From assembly GCA_044433325.1 (NCBI GenBank), contig JAWXTT010000151.1, forward strand, positions 1 to 5,492: 5,492 nucleotides of DNA. The letters run 5' to 3'. A model generated the notes under the pieces. It had not been told where the DNA came from. It saw only the letters and a list, made by a program, of their open reading frames with translations, and did no database searches. Origin of the DNA: HGM05232 sp044433325. GTDB lineage: Bacteria; Bacteroidota; Bacteroidia; Bacteroidales; Muribaculaceae. The position numbers and the translations under genes were made by a program. Shown in pieces: positions 1 through 5,492 of this stretch (position 1 is its first letter; each line of letters starts with the position of its first letter).

Positions 1-345
1 TTTTTTGGTGGGGCGACCATCCCCTTTTTGTCGGTCTATGAATCCGCTAATGCGTGTCATCTCCAATAGTTCGTATTGGTCTGGAGTGGTTACATTTAGC
101 ATATATAGTGGTACTAACTTAGCTCCTACACGGTTCTGTGTTAGTCCTATAACTTTAAATGAATAGGTTATGGGTGGTTTCTTAACTGAGATTATCTCGT
201 TAAGTTTAATCATGCGTGATGGCTTGACGGTAACTCCACCAATGGTTACACGTCCTTTCTTGCAAGCGTCGGTTGCTATGGTACGGGTCTTGAATATGCG
301 TGTTGCCCATAGCCATTTATCTATCCTAACTTCGTTTGTAGCCAT
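1..345 (-). CDS. hslR: S4-domain RNA-binding protein, HslR (Hsp15) type, C-terminus cut by window edge
   Basis: Reading from the ATG at 345 the frame stays open for 115 codons to base 1, so the 3' end is outside the window. The S4 domain occupies about residues 6-65 and opens with the family signature RIDKWLWATRIFKTR, followed by a GRVTIGG turn and VKPS. The visible end, GRPTKK, matches the position where E. coli Hsp15 has RPDKKERR, so about 20-25 basic residues are probably missing. Hsp15 binds free 50S subunits that still carry a nascent chain on tRNA and helps recycle them; related S4 proteins (RqcP in Firmicutes) act in ribosome-associated quality control. That function is inferred from family membership. 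The start lies 10 bp after the pth stop without a Shine-Dalgarno sequence, so it is the last visible gene of the rplY-pth-hslR unit. A more general S4 RNA-binding role is the alternative. Confidence 0.88.
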   Translation of the reverse strand, partial: MATNEVRIDKWLWATRIFKTRTIATDACKKGRVTIGGVTVKPSRMIKLNEIISVKKPPITYSFKVIGLTQNRVGAKLVPLYMLNVTTPDQYELLEMTRISGFIDRQKGDGRPTKK

Positions 346-355
346 AACTGTACTG

Positions 356-919
356 TTATTTTTTATTGTAATGGTTCATAGCGAATGATAACCCTGATAG
401 GGCAAATGCTTTAATACCATCAATAGCTATATTTATGCGTTCAGGTAGTAACTTCTGTTCCTCTGCCTCAAACTGGTTAAGAACATAGTTAACTTGCGCC
501 CCTTTAGGGAAGTCACTGCCTATACCGAAACGTAAGCGTGCATACCCCTCGCTACCTAGTGTTTGCGCAATATGTTTAAGTCCGTTATGTCCTGCATCGC
601 TACCTTTACCCTTTATGCGGATTGCTCCGAATGGGATTGCAAGGTCATCAACAAGTACTAGTACGTTTTCGATACTAATATTCTCCTTTTGCATCCAGTA
701 CCTTACAGCATCTCCACTTAGATTCATGTAGGTCGATGGTTTAAGTAGTACTAGGGTTTTATTTTTCACACGCATAGTCACCACATCGCCATAGCGTTGT
801 GTGCTAAAATGAATATTGGATGCTTCAGCTAAAGCATCCAATATCATAAATCCTATGTTGTGTCGAGTATTATGGTATTCATTACCGATATTACCCAATC
901 CTACAATCAGATATTTCAT
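356..919 (-). CDS. pth: Peptidyl-tRNA hydrolase
   Basis: This 187-residue protein has the full length of bacterial Pth (E. coli 194). It hydrolyses the ester bond of peptidyl-tRNAs released early from ribosomes, recycling tRNA in the cytoplasm. The N-terminus MKYLIVGLGNIG carries Asn10 and is followed by NTRHNIGF with His20, the catalytic histidine in E. coli numbering. Further family blocks are KPSTYMNLSG (Asn66, equivalent to E. coli Asn68), VDDLAIPFG (Asp92, equivalent to Asp93), the GSDAGHNGLKHI block (Asn112, equivalent to Asn114) and ARLRFGIG. All active-site positions are present, so the enzyme should work. The start is fixed by the conserved first residues. It begins 21 bp after the rplY stop; the gap is AT-only apart from one C and one G, with no terminator and no TAnnTTTG promoter, so it is probably expressed from the rplY promoter. 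hslR follows after 10 bp. Confidence 0.97.
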   Translation of the reverse strand: MKYLIVGLGNIGNEYHNTRHNIGFMILDALAEASNIHFSTQRYGDVVTMRVKNKTLVLLKPSTYMNLSGDAVRYWMQKENISIENVLVLVDDLAIPFGAIRIKGKGSDAGHNGLKHIAQTLGSEGYARLRFGIGSDFPKGAQVNYVLNQFEAEEQKLLPERINIAIDGIKAFALSGLSFAMNHYNKK

Positions 920-940
920 TAACTAGAAATAATTATTTAA

Positions 941-1594
941 TTATTTACCGTTCTTAGCCGCAGCACCACGAGCAGCACGAGTCAATTGAACCGCACAAAC
1001 TACTGCGTTCTTAGCGTTAACTAGTTCTAGTCCTTCAAAGCTAAGTTCACCAATTTGTAGTGATTTACCTAGTTGTAGGTGTTCAACGTTAACGATAACT
1101 CTTTCAGGAATTTCAGTGTAGATAGCTCTAACTTTGATTTTCTTCATTGAAAGTGTTAATTTACCACCGGCTTTAACACCATCAGCGTGACCTTCAAGTT
1201 TAACAGGTACTTCCATAACAACTGGTTTCTCTTTGTTTACTTCTAATAGGTCCATGTGAAGTATATTTTCACTTACTGGGTGAAATTGCAGATCTTTTAC
1301 TACTGCTGATTTAACTTTACCATCAATGTTTAGGTCGATAGCGAAAATTTCAGGAGTGTAGATAAGTTTACGTAAATCATCAGCTTTAACTAAAAGGTCT
1401 GTTACGATAATACCTTTGTCTGCTGCGTTAGATTTGATTACTTTTTCACCAGCTGCTAATTCACCTGTGTAAGGTAGATCTACTGCTTTACCACCATTTA
1501 ATACTACTGGTACAAGGTTTTCTTTACGAAGATTCTTAGCTGCTTTCTTACCAAGTTCTGTTCTTGGTTGTGCGCTTAATTGATAAGTTTTCAT
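941..1594 (-). CDS. rplY: 50S ribosomal protein L25 / general stress protein Ctc
   Basis: This 217-residue protein is the two-domain TL5/Ctc form of L25, which binds loop E of 5S rRNA in the central protuberance of the 50S subunit. The N-terminal 5S-binding domain (about 1-120) shows RTELGKKAAKNLRKENLVPVV and the VKDLQFHPVSENILHMDLLEV block (partly, 99-119). The C-terminal beta domain (about 122-207) shows VPVKLEGHADGVKAGGKL and EIPERVIVNVEHLQLGKSL, ending in the Bacteroidales-type tail TRAARGAAAKNGK. Where the family usually reads LYGG and then enters the next strand within about ten residues, this protein has LNGG (32-35) followed by roughly 20 extra residues (about 42-63) before TDLLVKADDLRKLIYT. 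The start follows an A-rich tract (AAAACAAAAAAAAG) and matches the family N-terminus. It has its own promoter and a structured leader that looks like an L25 binding site, and it heads the rplY-pth-hslR unit. Confidence 0.96.
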   Translation of the reverse strand: MKTYQLSAQPRTELGKKAAKNLRKENLVPVVLNGGKAVDLPYTGELAAGEKVIKSNAADKGIIVTDLLVKADDLRKLIYTPEIFAIDLNIDGKVKSAVVKDLQFHPVSENILHMDLLEVNKEKPVVMEVPVKLEGHADGVKAGGKLTLSMKKIKVRAIYTEIPERVIVNVEHLQLGKSLQIGELSFEGLELVNAKNAVVCAVQLTRAARGAAAKNGK

Positions 1595-1608
1595 CTTTTT
1601 TTTGTTTT

Positions 1609-1651
1609 GTGCTACTCAAGATTGCTAATTAGTTGCAATCTCCCATCACAC
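1609..1651 (-). promoter_or_regulatory. rplY leader element resembling 5S rRNA loop E (candidate L25 autoregulatory site)
   Basis: The transcript reads 1651 to 1609. Bases 1651-1648 (GUGU) pair with 1612-1609 (GCAC), the last pair being U-G. Bases 1642-1635 pair with 1625-1618 to give an 8-bp upper helix (first pair G-U) with a 9-nt loop at 1634-1626. Between the helices is a symmetric 5x5 internal loop: GAUGG (1647-1643) opposite GAGUA (1617-1613). In E. coli 5S rRNA numbering these are G72 A73 U74 G75 G76 opposite G100 A101 G102 U103 A104, all ten identical, forming the noncanonical core of loop E. The flanking G105 and the G79-C97 pair also match; positions 77/99 and 78/98 differ (G-U and A-U here). 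L25 binds loop E, and the gene downstream encodes L25. The element ends 14 nt before the start codon, where bound protein would hinder initiation. The fold is read by eye; the regulatory role is inferred. Confidence 0.78.
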
Positions 1652-1654
1652 GGG
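1642..1654 (-). promoter_or_regulatory. Alternative hairpin in the rplY leader
   Basis: In the transcript CCCGU (1654-1650) can pair with AUGGG (1646-1642) around a GUG triloop; the pairs are three C-G, one G-U and one U-A. It uses the AUGG bases that form one strand of the loop-E-like element and also GU of its lower helix, so the two folds exclude each other there. The remaining 7-bp hairpin at 1641-1619 can form in both states and would stack directly against this one. This could be the ligand-free state of a switch or a chance pairing. Confidence 0.4.
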
Positions 1655-1673
1655 TTTATTTAAAATTTCAGCG

Positions 1674-1705
1674 CAAAAGTAGTCATTATCTTTTGATTAG
1701 CCAAA
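1674..1705 (-). promoter_or_regulatory. Bacteroidota-type promoter for rplY-pth-hslR
   Basis: TTTG (1705-1702) is followed after 20 bp by TACTTTTG (1681-1674), a full match to the Bacteroidota sigma-ABfr consensus (TTTG/TTG about 19-21 bp before TAnnTTTG). The -33 element starts 2 bp after the addB stop codon. Transcription would be expected to start a few bases downstream, near 1669-1666, giving a leader of about 70 nt. No competing TAnnTTTG was seen in the rplY-pth or pth-hslR gaps. An inverted repeat, CAAAAG at 1674-1679 and CTTTTG at 1690-1695 on the plus strand, overlaps the -7 element. Confidence 0.8.
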
Positions 1706-1707
1706 TT

Positions 1708-4653
1708 TTAACGACGGCAAAAATCCTTGAATTTGCAGAATTTGCAATTTTTCTCAGACTTAGCTTGCGTAAATGGTATTTCTGGGTCAAAAATCTCACC
1801 TACTCTGATAGCTAAATTATCCATAAATTGCTTATTTATCTCTTTATAGCTATCTAACGTGATAGACTTTCCTTGATCTGATTTATATTTTATTTCAAAT
1901 TTATCAATATTCTTGATATTGCGTAGCTTATATATAACAGGTTTAATATCAGCCTTGTAATTGTGCTTCTGAGCATACGCATTACAGTATAACATTAGTT
2001 GTAGTATAGCTTTGGCTCTATCTCCCGCTTTATTAGCGGTGAATAGCTCTTCAACGGATGATATCTCGGTCATATCAACCCCTGTTTTATAGTCAACTAT
2101 TCGTAATAATTCGGTTGGTTCTTTAGGTTTTACAATATCAACACGGTCTATATATTGCTTGAAGTTGATGGTTATATCATCACTGATTTTAAAATCTAAA
2201 TACTCCTCTAGTTCAGCCGATTCATATATAAATGGCGTTTCGTTGCTATCATAATCTAAGATTAATCGGATGTAATATATAGCAACTTTGGCTATTAGGA
2301 TAGATTCTCCTGACAGTGGAGTTAGTAATTTATCCGTTTTATGTTTATGGAATAATTTGTTTATGGTTTTAGTGGTGATTTGTTCTAAATAAACTCTATT
2401 CTTTTTAATGTTTTCTATAATATCTTTAGTTATTGTACAGCTTGTATATTTAGCATATATCTGTTGCATAACTTCATGAATTATTGAGCCGAATGTTCCA
2501 CTATCCATAAGCTCAGATATTTCATCTTCGATATATAACTCCTCGACTTTCTCAAAATAAAATTCTAATGGGCAATTTATATACTTATTAATGCTACTAG
2601 CTGAGAATGATTTTCCAGAATTAGCGGTGCGGTATCTCTCAAGTTTGGCTAATATTTCTGGTGTTTTAGGGATTGATATAATAGTTTGGTCAGTTGTTGA
2701 TAGTTTAAATGTGGTGTTACGTTCATTAATATGTTCAGGCTTATACAGATGTTTAAGTTGATAGATATAACAAGATTCCTCGCCCGATTTTAACCCTTGT
2801 GCGCGTGAATCGTATAGTAGATATAGATTTTTGGCGCGACTGATTAAGCGATAGAAATAGTAGGCATAAACGCTCTCCTGATAATCCATTGTGGATAACC
2901 CGAACCCTTTACGTAGATTATTAGGGATAAATGAACCTGCAAAATGTTTGCGAGGAAATATCTTTTGATTCATTGATAGCATTATAATATTATCAAAGTC
3001 TAATGAACGAGTTTCCAATACTCCCATTATTTGTAATCCATTAAGTGGTTCACCCTCAAATGCTATGGTAGCCGTAGAGAGTAATCGCTCCATGATTTGG
3101 AGTAATGTTTTCTCTTTCATTTGGATTGTACTGTATGACTTAATGGTGGCAGTAAGTTGGTTAAGGGATGTTTTATATTGTGATATAAATCCTAGTTCGA
3201 TATTATCGCTCTCTTCATTGGTGTTATCAATTAGATAGTTCTCAACTTCTCTAATTATTTCATATAGGTAATCAATTATTTCACTATTATGATTACTTGT
3301 GACTGGTAATTTACTGAATATAAAATTCAATTCTGGTGAAATACCTGTTATTACTTCAGCTGAAAGGAAAAGGGTGCGATAACGTTTAATATGATCAATA
3401 ATCTTAGAACTATTAGCTCCTGCTATCTTATTAATAAGTGGAATTGCTAAGATATTCTTAATATCTTCATGGTAATATGTGGTTTCGCTATTTTGCATAC
3501 GCGCCCTATTACGCATACTAGTAACTGAACTAATTAGTGCTGCTATTGATGTATAACGCATTGAGTACCCCATAGTTACATTAATGGATTCAATGCTAGA
3601 TGGAATTGAATGTATTAGTGGCATAAATAGCTCTTCATCAGGAAGTACTATTGCGCTATTTATAGCATTCTTAGTATCTGTTATCTGACGACTATCAATT
3701 AGCTCATTGATAATTTTTGCGCTATATTTTGTTTGCGCTATATTTGAGGGTAGGGGGATAATCTCAATATTAGGGTATGTGGTTATTTTCTCCTCCTCAA
3801 TTGGGTATCTAGATTTATACTCTTTAATATATCTGTTTAAGAATTTAGATGCTTTGTTATCTATGTCAGTTAATGCTGGTGAGTTGAAGTCCCAATAGAA
3901 ATCAGTTACTCCTAGGTTCTGTAATGATCTAAAGATTGATTCCTCAGCTTGTGATAAAACATTAAAACCAATAAATATGTAGCGTGTGTATTGTAGGTCA
4001 CTATATGTTAATTTTTTGAATTTCTCAGCAGCTTTACGGTAGGACATCCCTGAATATGATAGACCCCTATCTAATAGATTTTGTCGAATATTTAAGTAGA
4101 GTGGATATAGGGTATTCCAGAGTTTAAGAAATTTCTGTTTATTAGTACTATCAGAATTGGGTTCATGAAGGTGTTTCCAAAACTCCTCGATAGGTTCTAT
4201 TCCACGCTCTTCACCCCAAAATTTGTTGATAATCTCAATTTGTTCCTTGCTCAAATAGGATGTGCTAATCTCCTTTAGCTCCTTGACATTTGAGAAAAGG
4301 AGTTTGGCATCAGCCATATATTTATCAACATCGTTGAAGTCATTAATCAACATATCTCCCCAAAAGATAAATTGGTCAAAATCATCTATCTCTTCCGACA
4401 AATTTTTATATTCGGAGTATAGGGTAAATAGCATCTCGATGCGACTAGCCTCAACTGAATCTGTTACGCTATTAATAAAGTCATTAATAGTAGTAATTTC
4501 AGGAAGTATGAAGTTGCTACTATTGCACTCTGTTAAATATTTATTAAAAAATATACCACTCCTACGATTGGGGAATATAAAACAAAATTTATATAGTTCA
4601 GTTGAATCATTCTTGATATATAATTCAGCTATCTGTTTTAGAAATGGTTTCAT
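1708..4653 (-). CDS. addB: AddB-like PD-(D/E)XK nuclease with iron-sulfur cluster and degenerate helicase half
   Basis: This 981-residue protein matches the Bacteroidota AddB-like family, the nuclease partner of an AddA helicase-nuclease in double-strand-break resection. The N-terminal half is a relic of a UvrD/Rep-type motor: the expected Walker A position reads FIFPNRRSGIFF (25-36) with no GKT, while VLETRSLDFDNIIMLSMNQ (545-563) and YRLISRAKNLYLLYD (601-615) correspond to late helicase motifs. The C-terminal nuclease starts at SASSINKYINCP (684-695) and shows His726 (GSIIHEV), Asp836 (YIDRVD), Asp854 and Lys856 (VDYKTG), and QLMLY (885-889). Cys694 plus Cys970-x2-Cys973-x5-Cys979 form the AddB-type 4Fe-4S motif. 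All catalytic and cluster residues are present. The start, 9 bp after the holB stop, matches the family N-terminus. addA is not in this window. Exact orthology to Bacillus AddB is inferred; annotation pipelines often name such proteins only by the nuclease domain. Confidence 0.9.
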   Translation of the reverse strand: MKPFLKQIAELYIKNDSTELYKFCFIFPNRRSGIFFNKYLTECNSSNFILPEITTINDFINSVTDSVEASRIEMLFTLYSEYKNLSEEIDDFDQFIFWGDMLINDFNDVDKYMADAKLLFSNVKELKEISTSYLSKEQIEIINKFWGEERGIEPIEEFWKHLHEPNSDSTNKQKFLKLWNTLYPLYLNIRQNLLDRGLSYSGMSYRKAAEKFKKLTYSDLQYTRYIFIGFNVLSQAEESIFRSLQNLGVTDFYWDFNSPALTDIDNKASKFLNRYIKEYKSRYPIEEEKITTYPNIEIIPLPSNIAQTKYSAKIINELIDSRQITDTKNAINSAIVLPDEELFMPLIHSIPSSIESINVTMGYSMRYTSIAALISSVTSMRNRARMQNSETTYYHEDIKNILAIPLINKIAGANSSKIIDHIKRYRTLFLSAEVITGISPELNFIFSKLPVTSNHNSEIIDYLYEIIREVENYLIDNTNEESDNIELGFISQYKTSLNQLTATIKSYSTIQMKEKTLLQIMERLLSTATIAFEGEPLNGLQIMGVLETRSLDFDNIIMLSMNQKIFPRKHFAGSFIPNNLRKGFGLSTMDYQESVYAYYFYRLISRAKNLYLLYDSRAQGLKSGEESCYIYQLKHLYKPEHINERNTTFKLSTTDQTIISIPKTPEILAKLERYRTANSGKSFSASSINKYINCPLEFYFEKVEELYIEDEISELMDSGTFGSIIHEVMQQIYAKYTSCTITKDIIENIKKNRVYLEQITTKTINKLFHKHKTDKLLTPLSGESILIAKVAIYYIRLILDYDSNETPFIYESAELEEYLDFKISDDITINFKQYIDRVDIVKPKEPTELLRIVDYKTGVDMTEISSVEELFTANKAGDRAKAILQLMLYCNAYAQKHNYKADIKPVIYKLRNIKNIDKFEIKYKSDQGKSITLDSYKEINKQFMDNLAIRVGEIFDPEIPFTQAKSEKNCKFCKFKDFCRR

Positions 4654-4662
4654 TGCGGTTAA

Positions 4663-5492
4663 CTATTTGATTAGTAGTGTTATCTGTAATGCTAAATCAA
4701 AAAGTACAATCTTAGCATTAGCATTAGCGTGTATATCTGATTCAGCAGTAGTTATCTGTTTGAAGATAGCTTCGACATTACGTTCATTGATAAATGGTGA
4801 GAATTTGCGACTAAACGACTCCTCCTCTCTATTTAAGTAATTAATGCTATTGATATGCATATTATATATAAAGTTCTCACGTAACATTCTAGCACAATAT
4901 GTTAAGAATCTACGACACTTCTCACGTTTAAGCGCACTTACACTTTCAGACCATTTTTTTAGACCTTTTATATCACGAACATAGGATATTCGCATCAGTT
5001 GCATAAACAGCTCTAAAAACTCCTTATTCTCATTGTTAAGCATTAATGCATCCTCAGCAACTATAATATCACCATCAGCAGGAGCGGCAATAGCTGTTGC
5101 TTCAGCAATATCTATGCTATATGTTTGGCTTAGGTATCCTGCTATTTGTTGTGTAGTAAGTCGTTTTAGCTCAAAACGTTGTGTGCGTGAATAGATAGTT
5201 TGTAATATCTCCTTTGGGTTATCACTGACTAATATAAATATGGAATCAAGAAATGGTTCTTCGATGATTTTAAGTAACTTGTTAGCACATTCAGGTTGCA
5301 TTCTCTCAGGTAACCATATAATCATAACCTTGTAGCGGCTAGAGTATGTCGAAAGGCTCATCTTTCGTACTATATTATCACTTTCGTTTACATAAATGCG
5401 AGGTTGTGCATTTTCACTATCAAGGTATTTTAGCCATTGCTCAATACTCTCATTAGGGTGTTTACTAATAAACTCACGCCACTCAGTAATTA
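4663..5492 (-). CDS. holB: DNA polymerase III subunit delta-prime, N-terminus cut by window edge
   Basis: The frame is open from the window edge to the TAG at 4665-4663, giving 275 visible residues; codon phase begins at 5490. This is the clamp-loader subunit that helps load the beta sliding clamp on primed DNA. Diagnostic blocks are WREFISKHP, the stretch VNESDNIVRKMSL, YKVMIIWLPERM (degenerate Walker B region), ANKLLKIIEEP, and IYSRTQRF, where SRT corresponds to the SRC motif holding the arginine finger in E. coli delta-prime. The end, NANAKIVLFDLALQITLLIK, is the Bacteroidota C-terminus. About 100 residues, including the nucleotide-binding loop region and zinc-binding cysteines, lie outside. 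The ATG at 5361 is an internal methionine, since conserved sequence continues upstream of it. The gene ends 9 bp before the AddB-like gene, so the two are probably one transcript. Confidence 0.93.
   Translation of the reverse strand, partial: ITEWREFISKHPNESIEQWLKYLDSENAQPRIYVNESDNIVRKMSLSTYSSRYKVMIIWLPERMQPECANKLLKIIEEPFLDSIFILVSDNPKEILQTIYSRTQRFELKRLTTQQIAGYLSQTYSIDIAEATAIAAPADGDIIVAEDALMLNNENKEFLELFMQLMRISYVRDIKGLKKWSESVSALKREKCRRFLTYCARMLRENFIYNMHINSINYLNREEESFSRKFSPFINERNVEAIFKQITTAESDIHANANAKIVLFDLALQITLLIK

Noticed and set aside
170..388. 72-codon plus-strand ORF opposite hslR and pth
   Set aside because: It is antisense to the conserved S4 domain and the pth end, with no sign of coding constraint of its own.
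920..940. AT-rich palindrome (AAATAATTATTT) between rplY and pth as a terminator
   Set aside because: It has no G-C pairs and no useful loop, so it would not form a stable hairpin; it fits the AT-rich tracts common before Bacteroidota start codons.
1619..1641. The AGATTGC/GCAATCT hairpin as a transcription terminator for addB
   Set aside because: The stem has only three G-C pairs out of seven, there is no following U-tract, and it lies downstream of the rplY promoter, inside the rplY leader.
1629..1646. Five-codon upstream ORF in the rplY leader (ATG GGA GAT TGC AAC TAA)
   Set aside because: The ATG is formed by the GAUGG strand of the loop-E-like element, which explains it. Such a short ORF is expected by chance and has no ribosome-binding support.
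1633..1815. 60-codon plus-strand ORF over the rplY promoter and the end of addB
   Set aside because: It overlaps the control region and the conserved addB C-terminus in antisense, and the product resembles nothing known.
4712..4729. Three tandem copies of a TTAGCA-like hexamer
   Set aside because: They encode the ANANAK part of the conserved delta-prime C-terminus (NaNxKIVLFDL-like), so the repeat follows from protein constraint and is too short to call an array.
4262..4840. 192-codon plus-strand ORF opposite addB and holB
   Set aside because: It lies antisense to two well-supported genes, spans their junction, resembles no family and has no promoter in front. It is a shadow of the minus-strand coding.
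5359..5361. ATG at 5361 as the start of holB
   Set aside because: The frame continues upstream to the window edge and encodes conserved delta-prime sequence (WREF, VNESDNIVRK), so this is an internal methionine.

Overview
The window is a low-GC (by eye mid-30s %) stretch of chromosome from a member of the Bacteroidota, most likely order Bacteroidales. Three things point there: the protein sequences themselves (L25 of the long Ctc type ending in a TRAARGAAA-like tail, Pth, HslR-type S4 protein, AddB-like nuclease and DNA polymerase III delta-prime all have the Bacteroidales form), the absence of Shine-Dalgarno sequences with A-rich tracts before starts, and a textbook Bacteroidota promoter (TTTG, 20 bp, TACTTTTG). 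All five genes lie on the minus strand, so transcription runs from high to low coordinates.

Layout, in the direction of transcription. (1) 5492-4663: holB, DNA polymerase III delta-prime, missing about its first 100 residues because the window begins inside it. (2) 4653-1708: a 981-residue AddB-like PD-(D/E)XK nuclease with an iron-sulfur cluster motif and a degenerate helicase half, starting 9 bp after holB and probably co-transcribed with it. (3) 1707-1595: a short intergenic region packed with control sequence: a promoter that begins 2 bp after the addB stop, and a 5' leader of roughly 70 nt. (4) 1594-941: rplY, ribosomal protein L25/Ctc. (5) 919-356: pth, peptidyl-tRNA hydrolase. (6) 345-1: hslR-type S4 RNA-binding protein, cut at its C-terminus by the window edge. 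rplY, pth and hslR are 10-21 bp apart and look like one operon.

The genes are ordinary housekeeping genes: replication/recombination upstream, 5S rRNA binding and peptidyl-tRNA/stalled-ribosome handling downstream. No mobile element, CRISPR array, RNA gene or defence system was seen.

The one striking signal is in the rplY leader. The RNA at 1651-1609 can fold into two helices flanking an internal loop whose strands, GAUGG and GAGUA, equal E. coli 5S rRNA positions 72-76 and 100-104, the heart of loop E, which is the binding site of L25. The leader therefore looks like a molecular mimic of 5S rRNA, ending 14 nt before the L25 start codon, where bound L25 could block translation of its own mRNA. 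An alternative hairpin competes for one strand of the mimic.
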